Of a DNA stretch of 62,000 nt, positions 34,213 to 44,779 are shown in pieces. This stretch comes from Adiantum capillus-veneris (Eukaryota; Streptophyta; Polypodiopsida; Polypodiales; Pteridaceae). The notes beneath the pieces were generated by a model. The model had not been told where the DNA came from and made no database searches. It saw only the letters and a list, made by a program, of their open reading frames with translations. Position 1 is the stretch's first letter, and each line of letters begins with the position of its first letter. The stretch is from NCBI GenBank assembly GCA_014529385.2, contig CM043969.1, positions 13,279,446-13,341,445 of the forward strand. The letters are read 5' to 3'. The position numbers were made by a program, and so were the translations under genes.

Positions 34213-36897
34213 TCAGCCACTTGCATGCTCTTTTAAGCACATGCAAACACCTCGAAATGCCTGCAAGTGCTTGCATATGCATAAAAGTGTAAATTGCTCC
34301 CTTTTCATGCTACTGTCCTCTCCCCCGGTTTGTGCCACTCGTCCCCTGTCCTCTCCCCCGGTTTGTGCCACTTGTCCCTTGCCCTCTGCTCCGGGCTCGA
34401 AATCATGGGCCTCTTCCATGGCTTCCCTTGCTTCTTGCACCTGTGAAGCTTCCCGTTGTTCTTGCTCTTGCCGTCGACATGTAGCCCAGTCCTCTACTTC
34501 TGCGGCGTCCGCATAATATTGATTTATTGCTTCTTGCATATTTCAAACTTCTTCTTGAGTCTGATTGTGGCTTTGCGTCATTTCGTTAATGCGAGCCTCT
34601 TTGAACTCCTCAGCACTCACCGCTTCCTCTCTTTTGTGTCTGTTTACCGAGATTATAATATGCTGGATGGCCATTACAGAAAAATGTCGCACATTGTTGG
34701 GGGTGTAGTTATGTAATCAAAGTTCCTGTAGAAGCGTGATACAAACATTTGTTGCTTCATACATACGTTGCAGCAATCAATAAAACAACAGATTACTTAC
34801 GTTTGGTACATCCATAATTTGACTGATGAGCAATAGGGCATTCAAACAAGTTCGCCATCCACAGCTATAGTCATTAGTTTGCGTGGGCACGGTTACCCGT
34901 TCGTGCCGAACTACATTTCCTAGGTCATGTTCTAACAAAAGATTCTCTACACAGCATACAAGTTTTTCCGCGGCACTACATACATAACCACTTGTGTCAG
35001 CAACACATTACAAAGAGACACTGCTTTCCAAATGTACCCAAATGGACCTTACGTTTTTACATGACCGTGAAACGCCTTGCTTTGCCCGGAGTTTGTGTAG
35101 TAAACAATCTTAGCTTCCATCTCAAATAACATTGGACTCCAATGATCACTACAAAGACACCATCAAAGATGAGGAGCTATTCTCAATGCAACATGTTTTT
35201 TACAAGGCAAGAAAATAATCACGATTGATTGTACGCAGTGACCAGAAAGCGCGCTAGATCAAAGTTGACTCTGCTAAACCAGTTCATCAGACTCAAAAAG
35301 GAAATTGAGTTGTTCTGCAGATAAGGTGATATCAGCGGATCTATTACGTATACTTTGTCTTGAACCTCAGGGGGCAGAAGTGAGACAACGTGGCTAACAT
35401 GAACAAATGGCAGAGACTAGACTTGAGGTATTTCAACAGGCTGTCACTGCCACAAACTTGTGAGTCAATACCGAGCGAGTGGGGCAGCTATCGAATTCCA
35501 TCTGCCACTGACTCACTTGGTATTGACCCATGTCTTAACGGTAGTGAGCCATTATAAAGAAAAACTTGGCTACTACCGCAAAGACATGCATCAATACCGA
35601 GTGAGTCAGTGGCAGATTCCAATTTCATAAGCCACTGACTCGCTTGGTATTGACCCATGTCTTTAAGGTAGTGAGCCGTTATAAAGAGAAACTTGGCGAC
35701 GACTGCCGCAAAGCCATGGGTCAATACCGAGCGAGTAGTACCACTATCCAATTTCATACGCCACTGTCTCGCTTGGTATTGACCCATGTCTCGGTAGAGA
35801 CCCATTTAATGAACCAAACGTGACTTTTAAAGAGCATGAGAATTACCACAAAGCAACGTTGACGACCTCATTCGTTGTGAGCGATTCGGTGAAAGTGCGC
35901 ATGCACCAGAAGTCTAGATGATCGAGGTTGAAAATGCAGGCCTCCTCTGACCTTGCAGGCAGCTGTATTTGTGCATGCAGAGGTGCTGAGCTCAACAGAG
36001 CTGTCAACTCCTCTTCATTCTCTTCATTGATTTGCTCTAAAATAATTGACTCATCCGATACATTGGATGGCCCTTGTGATGCAGAACCTTGCCCTTGCCT
36101 TTCTTGAGCTGGCTCCCTTGTTGCCTGAAGCTCCTCCCTAACAACCTCACGCTCCTCAGGCTCCGGATCATTTTGCTTCAATATTGGTTGCTCCATAGAT
36201 GCCTCAGGCTCCACCCTGGCCTGCTCTTGCCCCTCATCATCCCTTACTGGCTGCGGATCCTCCATGACTTGCTCATTTTGGTGTCTAGGTGGCTCCTTCA
36301 CAACTGTCTCTGTTTCTTCCATGACTGCCTCGGGGTCCACTCTGGCTTTCTCATGCCCCTCTAGACGGCTATCTCAGCCTGCCCATCTGTGTCGTTTCTC
36401 TCAACCCGTGATCGGGTCGTTCTGCTGTTTGTTTCAGCCCTAGACGGCTTTGTCTGTCGTGCACGAGGATGGAGAGGGGGGATGTTGAGAATATCCACGG
36501 TTCTACTATCCCGAATAGGCACTGGTTGAAGCAGCCCATCGTAGCGGAAACGTAGCCTACGAAGAGTATCAAAATCCCATGGCATGATAGTGACGTGGTG
36601 TGCATGGGCAACCATGATATATCCATCGGTGAAGAATTCCATGAGGTAGTCTTCAGCAATTTCTTGAAGGCAGAGTAGTGCACTGCTAGCCCATCGCATG
36701 CCGACTCTCCACTGCTCGCAAATATCCCACACTACTCGCTGGAAAGGGAGATGTGGAATAGTAGGTTGAACGTGTCATTCTATCCTGCGCAGCTCTTGCG
36801 GTACACCTCTGTGTGCCTCATATCGGCGTCTTCTTGCTTGAGCATTCAAAGATTCACCTGTTGCTCTCCTAGCCCCCGTGGCCTTTACACGAGGCAT
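34213..36897 (-). pseudogene. Histone H3-fold / acidic linker / Ulp1-like (C48) protease gene
   Basis: ATG 36897 opens an H3-like protein. It has a basic tail (MPRVKATGARRATG, ARRRRYE), LPFQRVVWDICEQW, RWASSALLCLQEIAEDYL, and HAHHVTIMPWDFDTLRRLR, matching the alphaN-alpha3 order of histone H3 (FQRLVREI, SSAVMALQEACEAYL, HAKRVTIMPKD). An acidic Glu/Pro/Gln-rich linker follows (36340-35990). The exon ends at 35847 with LTTNEVVNVALW before a GTAATT donor. Further exons are 35414-35219 (VYVIDPLISPYL), 35148-35053 (DHWSPMLFEMEAKIVYYTNSG), 34975-34801 (VPTQTNDYSCGW) and 34725-34213. The last three carry the C48 His, Gln and Cys; the catalytic Asp position is Asn. Lesions are TGA at 36775-36777, a frame change near 36350, and TGA at 35219, about 34717 and about 34540. 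A mobile-element origin is inferred. Confidence 0.75.
35463..35797. repeat. Palindromic repeat array 1 (three units of about 128 bp)
   Basis: Each unit starts TCAATACCGAGCGAGT and ends with the near-complement ACTCGCTTGGTATTGACCCATG, so it can form a hairpin. Units start at about 35463, 35591 and 35720. The array fills the intron between the first and second exons of the H3/Ulp1-like gene. Confidence 0.88.
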
Positions 36898-36965
36898 CTC
36901 TACAAATAGCATAACACCAAAAGACAATTCATTTGTCAGCACAAGGGACTTCAGATTTCAGAAAA

Positions 36966-37615
36966 GGTCAGTACCAAGCGAATAGGTGCATAGGAAAGAG
37001 TTTGCCTTCCCATATTCGCTCGGTAGTGACCTCAGAAAATAGTAATAGTAGACATGACTTATATTGCATGAGGTCAGTACCAAGCGAATAGGTGCATAGG
37101 AAAGAGTTTGCCTTTCCTTATTCGTTCAGTAGTGACCTCAGAAAATAGTAATAACAGACATGACTTATATTTTCTGAGGTCACTACTAAGCAAATAGGTG
37201 CATAGGAAAGAGTTTGTCTTGCCTTATTAGCTCGGTAGTGACCTCAGAAAATAGTAATAGCAGACATGAATTATATTTTTTGAGGTCACTACCGAGCGAA
37301 TAGGTGCATAGGAAAGAGTTTTCCTTGCCTTATTAGCTCGGTAGTGACCTCAGAAAATAGTAATAGCAGACATGACTTATATTTTTTGAGGTCACTACTG
37401 AGCGAATAGGTGCGTAGGAAAGAGTTTGCCTTGCCTTAATTGCTCAGTAGTGACCTCAGAAAATAGTAATAGCAGACATCACTTACATTTTCAGAGGTCA
37501 GTACCAAGCGAACAGGTTTGCATCCCTTGCAACAAAATACCTTATTCGCTTGGTAGTGACCTCAAAAAAGTGTACGAGTAAGCAAACAGGTTTGCATCCC
37601 CTGCAACAAAATACC
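36966..37615. repeat. Palindromic repeat array 2 (six units of about 105 bp)
   Basis: Each unit reads GAGGTCAGTACCAAGCGAATAG, then TGCATAGGAAAGAGTTTGCC, then the complement TATTCGCTCGGTAGTGACCTC, then an AT-rich spacer (AATAGTAATAGCAGACATGA). It begins about 70 bp upstream of the H3-like start codon and lies between that gene and the divergent gene at 37897, so it occupies their shared promoter region. Confidence 0.9.
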
Positions 37616-37896
37616 AATGTGAAGGAGACGTTTAAATCCATGCGGTCCTAACTGTCATGTCGTTCCCTCCCATCACCTCCCCTAATCTCGAGGGGATGGT
37701 ACCATTGATTCTCTCTCTCACGTCCACCTCTCATGAAAACGCATGGCGGTACCACCCCTCACAGACCACTCACTCATAAGCCAGAACACAGGCTCTGCTT
37801 TTTAGGCATGTCCATCTAGTCTATTTAACCAGTAGTTGTTTCAGAACCTCCCTCAGGGTTTCACAGAACAACTACAAGAAGCTTAGGATAGTGGTG

Positions 37897-38377
37897 ATGC
37901 CTTTCCAAGGTATACTCCCGCAGCACCAACAGCACCGCATCCGGGCCCTCCTCATGAGGTCCCCCCTTGGCCCTCCCCCGATGTTACCCTTAATGTTCTC
38001 GACCGACACAGGCCGGGAGTGGCTGTTGTCAAGACGGGAGTCAATTCTCGAGGTAAGCTACTTGTAATTCTTTGCTTTTTGCTCCCAATTTTCAAGCTCC
38101 TAGTTTGAAGAGCTTATTTGCTAAATGCTCTGTGCAGGATCCTAGCCTGAAGCTGCAGCAAATGCTGATTGTCAGGCAGAGGGTCTCAATCCTTAAAGAC
38201 TCTCTAGAAGCAAGAAGGCCTGAAGGCATGCAACGATTGCTCGCCGAGAATGGCTCTGTAGAGGCTATCTTTAATTGGCTTCAGGAAATGAAGGATGAAG
38301 TGCTTGAGCTAGCCAGTAAATATGAGGAAGCCATTAACTTTGCCAACAGGCTTCAAAAAGAGATAATCTGGCTGTGA
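37897..38377 (+). CDS. Module C gene 3: small two-exon protein, 131 aa, intact frame
   Basis: Exon 1 is 37897-38052 (ATG to a GTAAGC donor). Exon 2 is 38138-38377 (after TGTGCAG, to TGA). The junction is phase 0 and the joined frame is open for 131 codons. The N-terminus is Pro/Met-rich (LGPPPMLPLM); exon 2 is a long amphipathic helix region (LQQMLIVRQRVSILKDSL, LASKYEEAINFANRLQKE), probably coiled coil. Just past the stop, another frame continues the helix (DNLAVKEKDYMG), so the natural C-terminus may have been lost by a 2-base deletion. It is divergent from the H3-like gene across array 2. No family is recognised; DNA binding or dimerisation is only a guess. Confidence 0.5.
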
Positions 38378-38573
38378 AGGAAAAGGACTACATGGGTATT
38401 GCAAACCCTAAACCCCCGAAAATTAGTAGGCCACTCTTTGTAAAGTTTGAAGTGTTTTTTAACTCAAAACCCGGTGTTAAGTTGTACTTTTGTTTCTTTC
38501 TTATAAATTAAAAACGCGTATTTGGCAAAAAAAAACCCTAAATCCGCAACAAACAGGGTTTACCTTCCCCTTA

Positions 38574-38755
38574 TTTGCTTAGTATTGACCTCCGTACTTT
38601 TCTTTTGGTCAGTTCCAAGCGAATAGGGCCCTTCGGACTAAGTGACCTTCCCTTATTTGCTTGGTACTGACCAAGGACGATGGTCAGTACCAAGCGAACA
38701 GGTGCAGCAAACAGGTTTTACCTTCCCTTATTCACATGGTACTGACTACACAAAA
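38574..38755. repeat. Palindromic repeat array 3 (partial units)
   Basis: One and a half to two units with TATTTGCTTAGTATTGACC, GTCAGTTCCAAGCGAATAGG, TTTGCTTGGTACTGACC and GTCAGTACCAAGCGAACAGG. The core is the same as in arrays 2 and 4. It lies downstream of gene 3. Confidence 0.85.
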
Positions 38756-39142
38756 TACAAGTGCACAGAAGGGTAGTAAGTAGCATACCTCTTCACTATG
38801 TGTAGAGTTCCGCGTCACTGAAGCATTGCAGAACAAGAGTAAGAGAAGGAGGATGCGCGAGAGTAAGAGGTGATGGAGTTTGCTTACCGTGTAGCGTCGA
38901 TGGGGGTAGAGCTAATTAGAATGATGCGCATAGAGGATGCGAAAAGAGGCAAAATAGTTGAAACTTGAGATGTTTGGTGGGGGTAATGCCTCAACTTAGA
39001 ATGCTTACCTAAGGGAGGGTGACAAATTCACTTATGCACGAGATTGTGGCTGGTAAATCGTACTGCATGGGAATCTGAGACCATTTATTACTTGTTTTCC
39101 TTGTGAGCGCATCCCACGTGCCTTTTTGAGTGACCGTTTAGG
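38756..39142. other. Spacer without recognised content
   Basis: Nothing coding or repetitive stands out between array 3 and the 123-bp repeats. Confidence 0.5.
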
Positions 39143-39512
39143 GTCAGACAGACGCCAATCGCCCTTGCAGTCGCCATCTCCATCTCCAAGTGGAACAAAC
39201 AGATCGCCGCTGCCTTTGCCTTTTCTGCGCTCTTCCCCTTGGCCAGCTCTCGTGATCCTACGTTTAGAGTCAGACGCCGATCACCTTTGAATTCGCCATC
39301 TCCATCTCCAAGTAGAATAAACAAATTGCCCTTGCCTTTGCATTTTCTGCGCTCTTTCCCTTGGCCACTTCTCGTGATCCTAGGTTGAGAGTCAGATGCT
39401 GATCGCCCCTGTAGTCTCCATCTCCATGTCCAAGTAGAACAAACAGATCGCCGTTGCCTTTGCATTTTCTACGCTCTTCCACTTGGCCACCTCTCGTGAT
39501 CCTGCGTTGAGC
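39143..39512. repeat. 123-bp tandem repeat, three copies
   Basis: Units start at about 39145, 39267 and 39390 (GTCAGACGCCGATCGCC, then TCGCCATCTCCATCTCCAAG, then GCATTTTCTGCGCTCTTCC). Because 123 is a multiple of three, a frame stays open on the minus strand; I regard this as a by-product. Confidence 0.9.
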
Positions 39513-39725
39513 GACCTCCACTGGGTCGAGTCCTTTTCTGCTGCGTCGCCATCGCCATCTCCCCCCTCTGGTTCTTGCTGTCGATGGCCTGCGACATCAC
39601 CAACCAACTCGGTGCCATTGGATATTGCAGAGACAGGTTATTTCTCCCTGCCTCTCCCCTTCCTGTGTGCTGTTAACTGTGTGCGCACGAAGCCACTGCG
39701 TTAGGGTAAAATTAAAAGTCTCAAA

Positions 39726-39807
39726 CCGCATGCATGGTTGGAATAATTACTCCTTATGTGACCGTACCGCATGCATGGTTGGAATAATTATTCCTTATGT
39801 GACCGTG
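39726..39807. repeat. 41-bp tandem duplication
   Basis: Two adjacent copies beginning CCGCATGCATGGTTGGAATA at 39726 and 39767 with one internal difference. Confidence 0.93.
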
Positions 39808-39906
39808 CCTGAGTTTGGGCATAATGAGTGAGTAGGCCTATAAATCTATCACTGATAACATTAAATGCTCTGTTCTTATCCACCTGTTCCGAATGCTTCG
39901 GTCACA

Positions 39907-40560
39907 GGACAGAACCAAGCAAATAGGGCCCTTCGGAGATTCTTAGGACCCCTACTTGCTTGGTTCTAACTCAACTAACGTCACCTCTTATGACATTAGC
40001 GCACGGGACAGAACCAAGTGAATAGGGCCCTTTGGAGATTCTTGGGGCCCCTACTCGCTTGGTTTTGACTCAACTAACGTCACCTCTTATGACATTAGCT
40101 CATGGGACAGAACCAAGCAAATAGGGTCCTTCGAAGATTCTTCGGGCCCATACTCGCTTGGTTCTGACTCAACTAACGTCACCTCTTATGACATTAGCGC
40201 ACGGGACAGAACCAAGCGAATAGGGCCCTTTTGAGATTCTTGGGGCCCCTACTCGCTTGGTTCTGACTCAACTAACATCACCTCTTATGACATTAGCGCA
40301 TGGGACAGAACCAAGAGAATAGGGCCCTTCTGAGATTGTTGGGGCCCCTACTCGCTTGGTTCTGGCTCAACTAACGTCACCTCTTATGACATTAGCGCAT
40401 GGGACAAAACCAAGCAAATAGGGCCCTTCGAAGATTCTTGGGGCCCCTACTCGCTTGGTTATGACTCAACTAACGTCACCTCTTATGACATTAACGCACG
40501 GGACAGAACCAAGCGAAAAGAGACATTGAGGGGTACTCGAGGCTCAATATTCGCTTGCTT
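39907..40560. repeat. Palindromic repeat array 4 (seven units of about 99 bp)
   Basis: Units start at about 39909 and recur every 99 bp to about 40503. Each contains ACAGAACCAAGCGAATAGGG and its complement CCCTACTCGCTTGGTTCTG around a short loop, plus a constant tail AACGTCACCTCTTATGACAT. It ends some 40 bp before the first visible F2 exon of module C, so it lies in that gene's 5' region or first intron. Units are about 90-95% alike by eye. Confidence 0.93.
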
Positions 40561-40598
40561 ATGACACCAAATAGTTTGTCTTGCTTTTTCTTTCAGTC

Positions 40599-42346
40599 AT
40601 GGGGATCATAGTCTTGGAGACAGATGTGAGCGAGGATACATGTGAAGAAAACTATTCACGTTCTTACATAACACCCGTGCTCATCACCGTGCACCAGAAC
40701 TATCAAGAATGTTCAATGCAGAGTTTTCCACAGAGGATTATAGATTTCTCATTTGAGTACCTACAAACCCATTTGCAATAGTATGAGGCAGTCACTTGTG
40801 ACAATTCCATGACAGTTGATGGCATGAGATATGTGCACCCAACCGACCTTGACCCTGACAAGAGTGCTTCAAGGAGACTGAATCGCTGTCTAGAAAAGTG
40901 TCCCTCCAATGCACTGCTTGTACAAGACAGGTGTATGAAGCACTTCAACAAGTGTCTCTTAGTGGAATTCTACCATGGGTTTGTCTGTTACTTATACTTG
41001 CAGACGGATGGTGAGTTAGAGAATTCCCAGTCAACAACTTTCGGTAGTTGTCCATCGGCGCCGGAGGAAGAGGTAGAGGATGTGGAGGAGCAGTTCGACC
41101 CAGAAGAAGAGCGGGTAGAGGTACTAAAGGAAACATTTGATGCGGGCTTAACTCTTGTTTCTCTTGCGGATGCAGCAATAGGGTGCAAGCAAGAAAGTCC
41201 AAGTAGGAAGTGACTTTGTCTCTGAATTGTGCTCCTAGCTTTGCTATGGCGGGCGACACCCACTATGTTCTGCTCACAGATATCATGCATGAGCTCAATA
41301 TACGAGAGGACTACTACCTAGCGGAAATTGCGAACTTTTGTGAGGCAAACATGGGGTTTGTGGACGATGATGGAGTGGACCAACATCTTATTGCTGACAC
41401 AGCTGTCCGCGACTCACAGTTTACTTTAGGGTGGAAACTTATCAAAGATACGTTCAATGAAGCGAAGTTCGGAGAGGCCAATTTGCCAACAGATGAGCAG
41501 TTTGAATCGACAACAAAACAACTCGGCTTGGAAAACATGGGTAGGCACGTGGCACCCAAAGATCAATGAATAGTCAGTCTATTCACTTGTGGGGGAGGTC
41601 GATGCTGGAAATGGACGAGAATCAGATGGTAACTTTTGTCGTGCATTCAGATGGTATTAGAGATGGCCTAGTGATAAAATATCATGATCAATTTTTTTGC
41701 TGCCAAGTGCTAGTGTATGACGATAGTTTCCTTAGAAGAGCAGGAGGCTCATGGCAAGGGCTTGTCAGTGGAGTCCAAGGCAAGGATGCGGTGTTGTCTC
41801 ACTACATCGGGCGTTTCAACCACAAAAAGGTTTGTAGAAACAATTCAAGTACTTGGAAATTATACTCATCTCACTTACGGACCATAAATTCATTACAATT
41901 TTTATGTAGATCATAATATACCACAAGGAATACTCCGATGACAATGCAAAGTTCCCACTGTTTGCAGTGAAAGTTATTACAAGATTGTGTGGTGGGCACC
42001 CCCTCCCACTAAACGCAGAAAGACTAATTCTGATTGAGAAACAGTTTGCTCTACGCGTATTTGGCATGGGTATGGGTGCCAAGCACTCAGAGCCCCCTAT
42101 TTCATGTCCTACATAGACCAGGCTATGGCTGCAGGGGTTGAAGACCCGGAAAGCTTAGATCCATACAACAAGTGGTTGTTTCTAAGGGAAAGAAGACTCC
42201 TAATGCCCATGGGGATGCTGCCATCAACAGAGGAACGAGCTCGTCTACAGAGCTTGCACATCGAAGAGGTACAAAAGTCAGGAAGAAGGAGGTGCATCGA
42301 AGAGGATAAAAACGACGGGCTCAGGTCCATCTTCTCCTGCTCCTGA
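40599..42346 (+). pseudogene. F2 companion gene, module C copy (most complete)
   Basis: The first visible exon starts after tctttcag at 40597 with ATG 40599. It stays open to about 41200 except for a TAG at 40779-40781. An in-frame TAG after ARKSK is followed by the conserved part: EVTLSLN, MAGDTHYVLLTDIMHEL and IREDYYL, then LPTDEQF. A HLWGRSMLEMDENQM piece ends at the GTAACT donor (41631), as in module A. Later exons encode DDSFLRRAGGSW...GKDAVLSHYI (41730-41830), VITRLCGGHPLPLNAERLIL (about 41960-42030) and a C-terminus with ESLDPYNKWL to 42346. There is an acidic stretch (EEEVEDVEEQFDPEEERVE) near 41080. No family is recognised. Its last 26 bp overlap the 3' end of F1 on the other strand. 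Confidence 0.6.
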
Positions 42347-42690
42347 CTCGTGACCGTCGCCACCTCGCATGGCGCTCCACCACATTTGAAGCTCCCCAAG
42401 CCATCTGTTTCTTCTCTTTGCGTATGTGTTGTAAAGACCGTGTAATTTCTGAACTCTTAAGAAGTTCCTTTTGCCTTGCTCTATGAATTAGTCATCTATA
42501 AGTCCATTGATGTAACTCTAATAGGCTATTGGCCTTTTCTTTTCCTCCCTCATGTCTAGTGTGCTTAAAATAACCTGTTCTTGCCATGTAGTGGGTTTTT
42601 TCCATGCCTTGTGTGGACCATATTGATAGTGAGCAGTATGTCTTGGCAAAATATGGACCATGGTTTAACACTATGTGCTACATTGAAACA
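42321..42690 (-). pseudogene. F1 gene, module C, C-terminal segment with the conserved Glu
   Basis: The minus-strand frame reads NHGPYFAKTYCSLSIWSTQ, then GMEKTHYMARTGYFKHTRH (Glu codon 42600-42602), then KANSLLELHQWTYR, a TGA, and a basic tail to the stop at 42321. Module A has the same order (NHLPYFIQKYKNPAIWNTQ, GMEKSHYMARNAYFKHT). This segment supplies the third acidic residue of the proposed catalytic set. It is separated from the rest of F1 by the chromovirus fragment and overlaps the F2 end. Confidence 0.65.
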
Positions 42691-42765
42691 AAACAAAATG
42701 GTTGTTGTTCCCACAATGTCTAGCTACCTAGGGTGTTGCTATTTACAAGGGGGTTGAGGACTATT

Positions 42766-44140
42766 CTATGTGGTGTCATGTTGATCGATGTCCTCCTCTT
42801 CAGTGGGCATGTTGTAGAATCGGAGCACAAGGGGTCGTCCGAGACGGAGCATGATTTCTTCGGGTACCCAAGTGCATTCCGTCATGGGTCGGTTGCGCCA
42901 CTTGACATAGAATAGTTGTCCCCGGCGCCCAAAGCGCGACTTTAGGATGGCCTCCGGCTCATTGGGCGGGCCATCCTTTACATATTCGGGGACATTCCGA
43001 CCATAGGTGCTATCCGGTGCAAACCTTTTGAGGAGACTTACGTGGAAAGCGTTGTGGATGTTGATTTGTGGGGGTAGCTCCAGCTTGTAGGTGACGTCGT
43101 TGTAGCTTTTGAGCACCTTGTATGGCCCGTAGAATCTGTGGTTGAACTTCGGGGAGAGGCCTTGAGGGAGGTTGATATTTTGGGAGCTTACCAGTACCAA
43201 GTCACCTTCTTGGAACAGCTCGGCCGGTCTTCTCTTTTGGTTGGCATATTTGGCTATGCGTACCTTGCTTTGCTCGAGGCTCTTCTTTGCGCTTTGCATG
43301 CGTGTTTGCCATTGCTGCAAAAACTCTTCACATTCCAGATCCTGGGCGTGCACGTCGCCGGTTGCCAGTGCAAGAGGGGTGATGACTTCTTTACCTGTGG
43401 AGAGCTCGAAGGGGGTGTAGCCAGTGCTGCTATGAATGGAATTGTTGTAGTGGAATTCCATGATGTCCATGTATTCGGACCAGTCCTTTTGATCTGCTTT
43501 GACGTAGTTGCGGATGTAGTATTCAATGCCTTGGTTGACTCTTTCTGTTTGGCCATCGGTTTCTGGGTGGTAGGCGGAGGAGAAGCGGAGTTGGGTTCCT
43601 AGCAGTTTGAAGAGCTCGCGCCAGAGGTCGCTGAGGAAGCGGGTGTCGCGATCAGAAACTATGGCTAATGGGAGGCCGTGGTATTTGAATACTTTGGCGA
43701 AGAAGTGTTTGGCGACTTGATAGGCTGTGACGGGAGGCTTGGCCGGTATGAAGTGAGCCTGCTTGGTGAAGTAGTCGACGACCACGATGATGGTGGTGTG
43801 GCCGTGGGAGGGGGGGAGGTCGACGATGAAGTCCATACTTACCATGTCCCAAGGCCGGGAGGGTGCTGGCATTGGGTGGAGGAGGCCAGCAGGCTTGACT
43901 CTTTGAGCTTTGACCAGTTGACAGGTGGGGCAGGTACGCACGTAGTCGATTACGTCGTCCTTCATTTTGGGCCACATGTAATGTTGGTGGAGTTTGTCAT
44001 AAGATCTTTTCTGGCCCCCATGTCCAGCTAATTTGCAGTCATGAGCCTCCCACATGAGATCTTTCTTGAGCTCGGGGTCATTGGGAATGTAGATTTTTCC
44101 ATGCGCATAGAATGCGAACCCACCATGTAATGTGTGATAT
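42766..44140 (-). pseudogene. Chromovirus (Ty3/gypsy) integrase fragment with chromodomain
   Basis: An uninterrupted frame of at least 429 codons from the retroelement integrase. It has the HHCC zinc finger (H..GHGG......CPTC), then the DDE core with SMDFIVDLP, IVSDRDTRF and GQTERVNQ, and a GPYKVLK segment. It ends with a chromodomain (FYVKWRNRPMTECTWVPEE), which in chromoviruses guides integration to particular histone marks. Sequence matching the region before the zinc finger (GGFAFYAHGKIYIPNDPEL) extends to about 44140 and then stops. No RT, RNase H or LTR is present here. It is a truncated copy lying inside F1 of module C. The open frame suggests that it is not very old. Confidence 0.93.
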
Positions 44141-44159
44141 GTTGCCTACCCCACCCTGT

Positions 44160-44775
44160 AAGGTAAGCCTTTTTCCAATCCAGCAAGGCTGCTTGAAATG
44201 ATGTGAGCTTACTTCAGTCCCAAGAATGTTGCTCAACGTAATGGTAAAATTTTATCTAGTGATTTCCACACATTCGCCTTGTGATTCTGGATTGCTTTAT
44301 GTAACTGTTTCCATTTGTTGAACAGGTTTCTCCTTTCTTCTCTATCTGAATCTTTGACTCGCTAAACCCAAGAAACCTTCTTGCCTTCACTACACCTATC
44401 GATGCTTTCCTCGGTACCTTGTACCGACTTTGAGACATCTTAGGGTCCTCTTTGATTTTGACATTGCCTCCATGCAAACCAATGTCTGAGAGAAGTCCCT
44501 CTAATGCTTTGATCACTCTTTTCGACTCACTCTCTGGCTTTAATGTCCATGCAAAACATATGTACAAATGAACCACCTTTTCAATTATTCCACAGAGTGC
44601 ATGAAGTGTACAGACGTGAACTCTACTCAGAGGAATATCAAGCACTCGTTTAAAATTATTATCTTGAAGATGTTTGTTGGGAGCTCTAATCCATTGCACA
44701 CTCTCAAGTGATTGTGCATTAGCCATGCAATATAAGCATGGATTTGCCACAACTGCTCCGTGTGTTATGTTGTAC
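44160..44775 (-). pseudogene. F1 gene, module C, middle segment
   Basis: It carries MYNITHGAVVANPCLYCM (the CxxC piece that follows the second Asp), VHVCTLHALCGIIEKVVHL, LSDIGLHGGNVKI and KARRFLGF, in the same order as module A. It ends at the ATAC target copy (44776-44779) of the Ty3/gypsy element, and the preceding codons of the gene resume at 56091-56095. At the low end a splice-like site (gagcttacttcag) precedes the chromovirus fragment. Confidence 0.7.
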
Positions 44776-44779
44776 ATAC

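Noticed and set aside
39088-39607. Minus-strand frames with GDGDG and KGK repeats
   Set aside because: They are products of the 123-bp tandem repeat whose period keeps any frame open.
39907-40560. CRISPR-like regular repeat array
   Set aside because: The whole 99-bp unit is conserved, including the would-be spacers, and the setting is a plant genome. It is a palindromic tandem repeat.
43138-44031. Plus-strand frames of up to 154 codons
   Set aside because: They are antisense to the chromovirus integrase, whose domains are unambiguous on the minus strand.
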